The translations under genes and the position numbers were made by a program. 47,218 bases of DNA from Chromera velia (Eukaryota; Sar; Chromeraceae), in NCBI GenBank assembly GCA_018398765.1, contig JAHBMJ010002193.1, positions 56,587 through 103,804 on the forward strand, written 5' to 3'. The notes beneath the pieces are model-generated. The model was given only the letters and a program-made list of their open reading frames with translations. It had not been told where the DNA came from and did not search any database. How positions within the stretch are numbered: position 1 is the first letter of the stretch; the number at the start of each line of letters is the position of its first letter. This document shows, one piece after another, positions 33,305 through 42,500 of this stretch.

Positions 33305-33309
33305 TAAAG

Positions 33310-34137
33310 TATGTCACTGTAGGTATGTCAAAAGTACTTTACTGTATTTATAGTGTAAACTAGAGTTATAGCAGCATTACTGTTAGCTTGTGGACTACTC
33401 GGAGCAAAAATGCATGAACAGACTAGAACAGACCGAATTAGTACAAATTAGAAAAACACTCAGGCTTTTAAGGATTATTGAATGGCATTGATTGAATTTT
33501 GCAATGAATCTGTATGTTAGAGGAATTACGATGAATAACAAGAAATTCTAATAATCTATCTATGACCTGGCAAAAAACTGATCGAGACCTAGATCGAGAC
33601 GTACATGAAAGGAGATCATAGGAGAATAACACACAGAAAAATGTTAGAGAAAATATAAGAAAATGTCAAGAGAATTCAGGGGAGTGGTATAAGAGATTGA
33701 CGATAAGATTTCCCGCATGCATACGAATCTGAGGGGGCCGCGAGGCAGGCCGGACCGCGCGGCCCGGCCAGATCCCGGCCGGGTACAACTTTGCGCGTGC
33801 GTCAAAGAAAACTGCTAGCTCCTCTCGAGTGGACGATCGAAGAATTCATCAAGACGCACAGATACATTTGTGTTCGTCTGTTCGTTGGTCTGCAGATTCC
33901 AGCGGCTAGCTGTCTGTACAAACAGAACAGAGTCACAGGAGCCTTTGTCACAGCGCCTTTTCTCCGGATTTTCTTTTTTTGCGCTTGCGAAGGGCGAAGG
34001 GTGCAAACTGGCACCCACAAGGGAGCCAGACTGAGAGGGCGAAGAGCGAACACGTGTTTGTCCATTTTTCGTACCGTGGTGCTGCAGTGTTTGTCTCTTT
34101 TTGCCTCGTGCTTCTACTAAAGAAGGAAACTGCCAAG
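33310..34137. other. upstream region of beta-COP
   Basis: 33,310-33,710 is AT-rich with nothing supportable. At 33,725-33,806 a GC-rich palindromic segment (GGCCGCGAGGCAGGCCGGACC ... GCGCGTGCGTCAAAG) looks like another member of the GGCC...GCGTCA family. 33,810-34,137 is probably promoter and 5' UTR. The start-codon context is GCCAAGATGG. Confidence 0.4.
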
Positions 34138-37134
34138 ATGGAGTACGACAAAAACTGCACCGTGATCATCAATCTAGAGTCCGACAAGCAGCCCTCGGCT
34201 GCGGAACTCCAGAAAAAATTGGAATCTTCCAAAGAGACAGACAAGAGGGAAGCACTCGAACACATCATTCTGCAGATGATGCATGGAGAGCCTCATGCCC
34301 GTCTTCTGATGAGTGTTATTCGCTTTGTGGTCACTTCCAATGATCACCGCATCAAGAAACTTTTGATGCTTTACTGGGAGATTGTGGATAAGTGCAAACC
34401 AGATGGAGAGCTCAAGGAGGAAATGATTCTCGTCTGGTCAGTCCTCCCTGACCACACCCTTCCCCATCCACCTCTTCTGCATGTGCACATTTACTTACCC
34501 TGAGCCCCTTCCCTGTCCTTGCAGCAACGCACTGCGGAACGATCTGATGCACCCGAACGAATTCATCAGAGGATCAACCCTGCGTCTCCTCTGCAAAGTC
34601 CGGTACTTCAAACTGCTAGAACCTCTCGTGGAGCCCATCTGCAGGAATCTGGTCAGTCACCTGGCCACGAAGGCTGGGCGTGTAGACACCCCTTTTGCAC
34701 CCGGTCTGGCGAGTCACTCCTCCCGTCTCCCTTTCCTGTCTCCTCTCCTGGACGTGCCTCCCTCCCGATCAACAGTCGGCACAGAACTCGCATGAGTGTG
34801 CGTCAGTCAAAGTCCCAAAAGGACGCACGCGTGTTGTGTCGTGAGCCATTCTTCCTGGGGACACAAAAAAAGACCTAATGAATGTCCAACTGCGATGCGT
34901 TTCTGCATGTCATAAGTCGTGCCTTTCTGCTCTCTTTCCTTCTTGTCGCCTTCCCTCTCCTTCCTTTCTTTCCTCTCTGCTTCGTATCGCCTCCCCTGAC
35001 AGCAAAACGAGGTGGATTCCTTCGCATGGGACGGACGTCCTCCTTTCTTTCCTTCATCACTGAATCGATCCTGCAGGTCCATCGGCACAACTACGTGCGT
35101 CGGAACGCTGTGATGTGCGTGTACTCTCTCGTGAAGGCCTTCGGGGCAGACGTTATCCCCCACGCCCCCGAAGCAATCGAGGAACTCCTACTGGTGGTCC
35201 GTCGGCGAGTGGGCTGATGGATTGGTTGATTAACTGATTGGTTGATTCATTCATTAATTGAGTTGCCTTTCTGTCTCTCCATGAATGGATCGTTTGCCTG
35301 TCTGCATACCCGTTGTTTTTTCCTCCTGTTTTCCCCCTTCAACGAGAAAGGGGGCAATACACACTGGACAGGAAGTGCACGAAGCGAGAGACGAGACGCG
35401 GGGGTTCAAATCCCCCGTCGTTCCCCTTTGCGCCCGCACACACACACACACATACACACACACACACGCGCGCGCGCGCGCGCAAACATACACAGACGAT
35501 TAAGTGATAGTTTGACGCGGCAGCAGCAGGGGGTGGCAGAAAGGTCCAACTGGTGATCTGTCGGCAGGAATGCTTTTTTGTTTTTGTTTTGTTGCAGGAG
35601 GGAGATCTGTCAACGAAGCGCAATGCGTTCCTGTTCCTGATCCACTGCGCTCAAGAGAGGGCGGTGAACTACCTTCTGTCTGTGCAAGATGCGGTGCGTG
35701 CGTGAGTGGGTGGGTGGTGTGCCTGTAAGGGGTACAGAGAAGCAAACACACAACCAGGCAGGCAGGCAGGCAACGAGAGAGAACCGACACTTCATGCCCG
35801 CTGTCACGCATCTTCTTCCTTCATCCCCGTCCCGATCGCCCGCTTCCTTCCTATCTCGCGGGGGCGATTTACTGCCTTCCTTCTCCTCTCCGTTTTTGTC
35901 CTTTCTTTTTCTTTCTGTTTCCTTTTCCCTTTCCGCACCCTCCCTCAAGCATCTCTTGCCTCAGCTTCTTTCCATTGCTCATGCAGGCCCCCCATGCTTC
36001 AGAGCGCTGTTTGTTGTGTTTTGCAGTTCTTTTTTTCAACCTCCTAACCACAACATGCCCTGCCGCTCCTCTTCTGATTTCGTCTGTCTCGTTTGTCTGC
36101 CGTGCAGCTGCCGGGTCTTGGGGACATCTTCCAGCTCTTCTAGAATATTAATAATAATGCGTGCGTCAAATTGCTGTGCAGCTGCCGGGTCTTGGGGACA
36201 TCTTCCAGCTGGTCCTTCTGGAGTTGATCCGCAAAGTCTCAAGGCAAAAGCCCGCACAGAAGCCGGCGCTTTTGAGGATGATCGTCTCCCTTGTGCAAAA
36301 TGCGTGTCCTGCCGTGGCATATGAGGGGGCTGTGTCTCTGGTCGGTCGGTTGAGCTTTCGTGCATGGATCTTTCTTTCTTTCTTTCTTTTCTTTTTTTTT
36401 CTGCGTGGTGGGGCTTTTGAGAGTTTTACTGGAAGCGCGATTCATTTTCTTCTTCTGACAGGCAAAACGAACATCCTCACGGGGCTATTGGAGCGAGGCA
36501 ACAAATGAAGTCTCTGTCTCTTTCTGCACATGATTGGTGAGTTTTGTAAGATCTCCTGGATTGAGGTGGAGCAGCGCCAAGGCATATCTAAATATTCCGC
36601 ACATTCTTTTTTTTCTCCTTTTTTGCGAGAGTGCAGGTGACTCTGTCTGCACATTCTCTCTTCTCTGCTTTTTTGCGAGAGCGCAGGTGACTTTGTCTGC
36701 CTCCCCTCTGGCGCTGAAGGCAGCGACGCAGGCGTACGTCACTTTGTTGGTCGGACAAAGCGACAACAACGTCAAACTGATTGTGCTTGACAGATTGACG
36801 GATATTCTCAGGAGACACAAACATGTCCTGGAGGGATTCGTGATGGACATCCTTAGAGGTGCGAGGAAAATTGTATTTCATGTCTTTTCTTTATCTTTCC
36901 TTAGAGGTGCGAGGAAAATTGTATTTCATGTCTTTTCTTTATCTTGTTGGACATGCTCATGGGTGATTGAGAGGGTTCTTTTCTTTTCCGTGGCTGGCTG
37001 AGGGAAGGCTTCTTCATGTCCAATTTTGATTCCCTCCCTACTCTGTCGGATGCTCTCTGTCTGTCTGTTTCTTTCTGGCTGCGCTCACTCATTTCTCTGT
37101 ATGATTTCTGATTCTGTCTTCGTTTTGTGAAAGC

Positions 37135-37180
<46 letters not shown>

Positions 37181-39522
37181 GTGACTGAGTGTATCTTTGT
37201 GTCTCCGCTCTCTTCTCCCGGTATGTTGTCTTCTGATGAGTGCAGTTTTGGTGTGTCCATCAATGGACGTGAGGAGAAAAACCATCGACATCGCGTTGAA
37301 GTTGGTGTCTCCGAGGAACATTAAGGTCAGTCAGTCAATCAGACAATCAAAGAGAGGGAGGGAGAGACGAGAACAGATAGATCGACAGACAGGCAATAAG
37401 CGCGGGCATTGGTTGAAATGCATCGAAGTGAGCATGTAGAGAGGTGGATGGTGGCTAGCTTCGGATGTATCACTATGTCGTTGTCACTTTCCTTTTCGTC
37501 CGGATTTCTTTTTTCCCCATCTTTCTCCTTCTCTTTCTTCCTTCTTCTTCCCTTCTTTTCTGTCTCTCGGTTCCTCACGATTTCTTTTCCTTTTTGTCTC
37601 TGTGCTCGTCGTCTGCCTGTCGTGCTGTGTGCAGGAAGTCGTGAAGCTGTTGAAGAAGGAAGTGATGAAGACGATGGAAGCAGTCAGTTGATTTACTTCA
37701 TGAATGAAGCAGAGAACTGAATGGATGAATGTTTTTCTTCCTGCTTTGTGCATGGATGGACTTCCTGATTTTTCATTTTGCTGCTCCTTTCCTCCATCTT
37801 TTTCATGATCGTCAAAACCTTCTTCTCGCTTTGCTCTTCTGTTTTCGGAGCACTCATCGACTTCTCCCGTCGGGACAGATCGTATGCAAGTGTCAGTCAG
37901 AAAAATGGTGAAAGCAAATCGGACATGAACCGACTGAAACAAATGTCGACCGACCTTCTGACCGATCCTGCAGACAGCAACTTCCTCCCAGGCCAACACA
38001 GAATATCGCCGTCTCCTGACCCGAGCCATCCACGCGTCCTGTGCCCGATTTCCTGATGTTGCCTCCTCCGTCATCCATTTGTTGATGGACTTCATGTCCG
38101 AGAGCGACCAGAGCACAACTACCGAGGTGGTCATGTTCGTGAGGGAATTGGTGGCTAAGTATGACTATCTCAGGTGGGTTTGGTGGGCGAGGGAGGTGTG
38201 TGTGAGTGAGTATGAGTGTGCATGTTTTTCTGCATTAGAGTGTGTTCAGATTCTCTGTGTGATACGATTTTGCGTTCATATGCCGTGCGTCTTTCGTAGT
38301 TGACTCGTGCATTCATCTCTTCAGTATTCTGACGTTTCTACGAGACTTTCTCTTTCTTTTCCTTTGTGCATTCCCTCTCTGATTCGTTTCATCAGTTTGT
38401 TTCTCTTCTGAGGTGTTCACCCGTCAGGCAGCTTTCCACACAGCCCTCTTTCTGCCCTTTCGTCTTTCTGCCCCTGTGTCTCTGCAGAGAACCGATCCTG
38501 CAAAGAATCGTGGAGTCTCTGGGGGAGATCCAGCAGTCCAGGTCAGTGAGTACGCGGGACACCGAGGCGGGTGGGCACATGCAGGCAGGGTGCATTCAGT
38601 CTGGGTGAATAAAAGCGGAAGAGAACGTTTTCTTTCAACGGGCCGAGCGGATCAGACTGAAGCTCGACTCCCTTTCTCTCTCTCTGTTTCTCTGTGAGTG
38701 TGTGCGTGTGTTATTATGAGCTTGTCTGTTTTGATTGTGCACACTTCATCTCACGCATGCGCGTGCAGGGTGCTGAGGACCTGTTTGTGGCTGCTGGGCG
38801 AATTTGTGGGAGACGGCGAGACGCTGGAGTCTGCACTGACGGCCATCCTGACGGCGGTGGGACCCCCTCCCTTCCTCTCACCTGCAGACCTCGAGAAGTC
38901 GAAACAGACATCCGCAGAGAGCCCAGATGACCAAACAGAAGGTCTTTTGAGATACAGGAAAGAAGGGAGGGAGGACAATGTAGAATGATCTTTGTGTAGT
39001 TCGCCAAATGAAAAGGCTAGAAAGGGGGGGTGGGGGTTTTCTGGTTCTGTCGTTAGTTTCTTTAGAGGCAGGATGTCGATGTTGATGGTGGCGAGGGGTG
39101 GGGCACCTTCTTTTGTTTCTGTCTTGAGGGGAATGGAGAATTCTCCACCAGATGATTCTTTTGGAGTGAAAGTCGAGGAAACCCTTTGAGTCGCACCTTT
39201 GTGCAGTGGCCTCTTTGCTGCTTTCTGTGTGTCTGTCTGTCTGTCTGGAAAGAATGTGGAAGTGCAAATGCGTAAGCCTGCACTGGGCAAGGAAGAGAAA
39301 TAGAAAAGAAAAGACGATATAGTCTGTCTCTCTGTTAACATCCTTACTCTCTTATTTGGTTTACTTTCGTCTGCAGGAGGTGCCAAGAGTTCAGCCCCCA
39401 AGGTGAAGGTCACGACTCGCACGGTTGTGCTTCCTGACGGCACATACGGGCAGGAGAACGTGTACGAGAACGCAACAGGGGACGAGACGGCAGCAGAGGG
39501 GCCGACTGGGGGCACTGCAGGT

Positions 39523-39558
<36 letters not shown>

Positions 39559-42500
39559 AGGAGCTAGCAGGGGTGTTCGGCTTTTTTCTTTTCCATGACG
39601 TATCTGCTAGTGTGCTGTGTCAGTGTGGTTGTCGAGGTTTCCCCGCAGTTTCCCATAAACACATGCACAGATGGAATATGCACTTATACATGATGTGCAA
39701 TTAAGAATAACGTATCCTCACAATGTGCTGTATGCAGACGGAGGGGCACCGCTGAAGCCAACGGCGTTCCGGACTCTAATCACTTCCGGGGACTTTCTCC
39801 TGTCTGCAATGCTCGCAGGTCGGTTGACTTGAGTACAGCCCTTCCTTGGCCCTTCACTTTTCCCTTTTTTCCCTCCATTTTCTGACAGGCCCACCATTCG
39901 AGATTGAAGTATGCGAATGACGTGAAGTTCTCTTGATGGATTTAAGATGGGGAGACTGGACGGGGCCCGGTCGCCAGGTTGAATGACTTCAGAGCACGTA
40001 AAGTCCTGTGACGGTCTCCGGCAGCTTTCTTTTTCGTACTTTGCTTTGTCTACTTTTGTTGTCATGAAAAGAAAGCATCATGCCCCTGACCAACTCTTCC
40101 TTCTTCTGTCATGCTTCGGACGGCTTTGCTGCATGCATCCTCATGGCTCAAACTTTTGTGGTTCCTTCAAGCTTGAGTGAGTGTCTTTGCTGCCTGCAGT
40201 TTCCCTTGCGAAGCTGTGCCTGAAAAAAGTGATGGGGGAAGGACAGGTCTATGAAATACCAACGTAAGTCTTTTTCTCTCTTTTGCGTTTCTTCCTAAAT
40301 GCCTTTCTGGCTCTTTGTCATTTGTTTTGACTGGCTGAGAAATGGCCGGCTTCGTGCCAATCCCTTCTAGTTTTTCGAGGGTCTCTGTACGTCTGTTTGT
40401 TTTTTCTTCTTTCCAGCTGTACGTCGAGCCGAAACAGAGGAAAAGAGGGGGGCGTTTGGGAGACGTGTAGGGAGGGTTGGGTCAGGAGTATTGTGTGGAG
40501 AGAGCAGAAGGCACGCACAGACCAGGCGTCGCTTGAGGTGCTAGGCTTAGACAGAGAGACGGACAGCGAGACCAGAAGGACTTTTTTTTTCTCTGTGCGT
40601 GATATTTCGAAACAATCCAACCATCTGTTTTTTTTTGCTTTCGGTTTTGAATTCTTTTCGCTGGTCATTTTGGTTGTGCCTGACTCGATACATTGCTGCA
40701 ACATGCAGTGAAGGGTTGTGTGAGTCGCGACTTGAAAGTTGACTCACATCTTTGTCTCTTCTTCGAGGTGTTCTTTCTACCATTCATTCGTTCCTGCGTC
40801 CCTTCACACATTCTTCTTTCATCTATGCAGGCCAAGACTGAACGAGGTGATGCTTGTGGTCGCGTCCCTCCTCAAGTTCGTGAGGGACCACCCGACAGGG
40901 GGGGCCAAGAGCGACGCGGCGGTGCGGATCGCGCAGTGCGTCCAGGCCATGCTTGCTCTCTTGGTTGGTCAGAAGGGGAAGAGAGGGAGGGCAGGCAAGT
41001 TACCGAAATGAGGGGGGAAGCGTGTTGGGGTTTTGGGACGGGGAGTTTTGGCAGTCCCCAGAAATAGATAAATGCGTTGACAAAACTGGAAATGGCAAGA
41101 TCACTCAGCATCCTTTCTGTCTCTTCTGCTTTTCTTCTGTCTGCTTCTGTGGTCGTACGTCTTTTTGACTCCTCGTTCATTGAATCTTTCCATGTCGTCA
41201 CTCTGCAAATTTGTGTGTACGCATTTGTTTCTGTTTGTTTGTGCAGAAAAAGGATGCGGCTGCGATCTCTCGTATGGAACAATTCTTCTTTGCGGTCGGT
41301 CAGAGAGGAGGGGCGAGAGAGAGAACAAGAGAGAAAGAAAGAAAAGGTGTGGGTGGAACGGCTCAATGCTTCATGTAGTCGGAGAGAACGAAGGGAAAAG
41401 GAAAAAGAGGAGTGAGTGGATAGCCAACGGAACAGACAAGAAAGAAGCTCTTTCTTCTGTTTGCCGCAGACACCTCAATCGGGCCCTTTGTCTATTCCTG
41501 CACGCTCGCCTGCCGTTCTCTGTTGGTACTTCCGTCTGACAAGTCGGATGGAAGCAGCCTTTTTTCCTCTCCCTTTCTGACTGCCCCAACCTTCCGTGAC
41601 AGATGCGTGGCGCTTCTTTATTCTTGCTGTGCTTCCCCCCTTTGTCCTCGTCTGTCTGTGCAGAAGAGCCGAGACACTCTCGGGAGGGTTCTGGACATCG
41701 AGGCAGAGAATTATGAGATCTCTCTCGCAGAGGGGCAAGCAGACACTGGTACGTCCGTGTTTGTGTGCATTTTCTCGCTTGAGAGCTTGAAGTGGAGAGT
41801 GGAACTCTACGTCCGTGCTCTCTGTTTCTCTCTCTCTCTCATACACACTTTCCTTTTCGTGCGTGTATTTGTGTCTGCTTGCATGCCAACATGTTGTTTA
41901 TGTGCGGGTCTGTCTTTGTGTGTGCCCATGCCCTTTGTTTTTTTATTTTAAGTTGCCGCCAGTGATGGACTGTTCTGTGTCTGTCTGTGCCTCTGGGGCT
42001 CTCTGCACATCCATCTGCAGGAGCGACGGGAGAGGAGACGGCGGCGTCCGACCCCTCGGATCTCCTCGTGTTTCGTCAACTCAGAGAAGTGCGCGCCGCC
42101 GCCGACGGGCTGGATGACGACGACGCCGATCTTTCCAAGACGGTCGGGGGTGCAGGCACGGAGGTGGACGACAGCACTGTGTTCCAGCAGAGGCTCGCGA
42201 GGGTCCAACAAATGACGGGACTCGCGGTCAGTCAGTCAGTGGGTTGTTTGAATGACTTCTTTCTTTTGTATTTGTGAATAAGCTTCCGGCTTGCAGAAGT
42301 GTGGATGTGTGTAAGCATGTGTGTCAGTACTTAGCCACTTTGTCAGCCTTTTGTCTGTGTTTGTTGCGTCTTTCGTTCTCCTTTTTGACGGATGGGCACA
42401 TACAAGCAAGCGTAAATGCAGTTCTCCACGTGCATTATATGTTTGTGCATGTTCGACATTCCTCGCAAAACGTTCCTCCAACAAACTCTTCAGACAAACA

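Larger units (their letters stand above)
30345..33309 (+). mobile_element. non-autonomous LTR retrotransposon (no coding capacity)
   Basis: Direct repeats at 30350-30696 and 32941-33304 bound a 2.24-kb interior. TAAAG flanks the pair on both sides (30345-30349 and 33305-33309), a perfect 5-bp target duplication. Two bases after the 5' LTR lies TGGTTTAGCAGAGC (30699-30712), close to the TGGTATCAGAGC initiator-Met primer-binding site. This also sets the strand. The interior has only short frames with no gag or pol motifs, so it fits a LARD-type element mobilised in trans. The LTRs do not resemble those of the Copia element. Hand alignment gives about 18 LTR differences (about 5%), 15 of them transitions. 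Confidence 0.85.

Noticed and set aside
41476-41525. Extra beta-COP exon between exons 16 and 17 (acceptor CCGCAG, donor GTACTT)
   Set aside because: Including it breaks the frame or the alignment. Joining 41294 directly to 41664 gives a continuous phase-0 match to the family.
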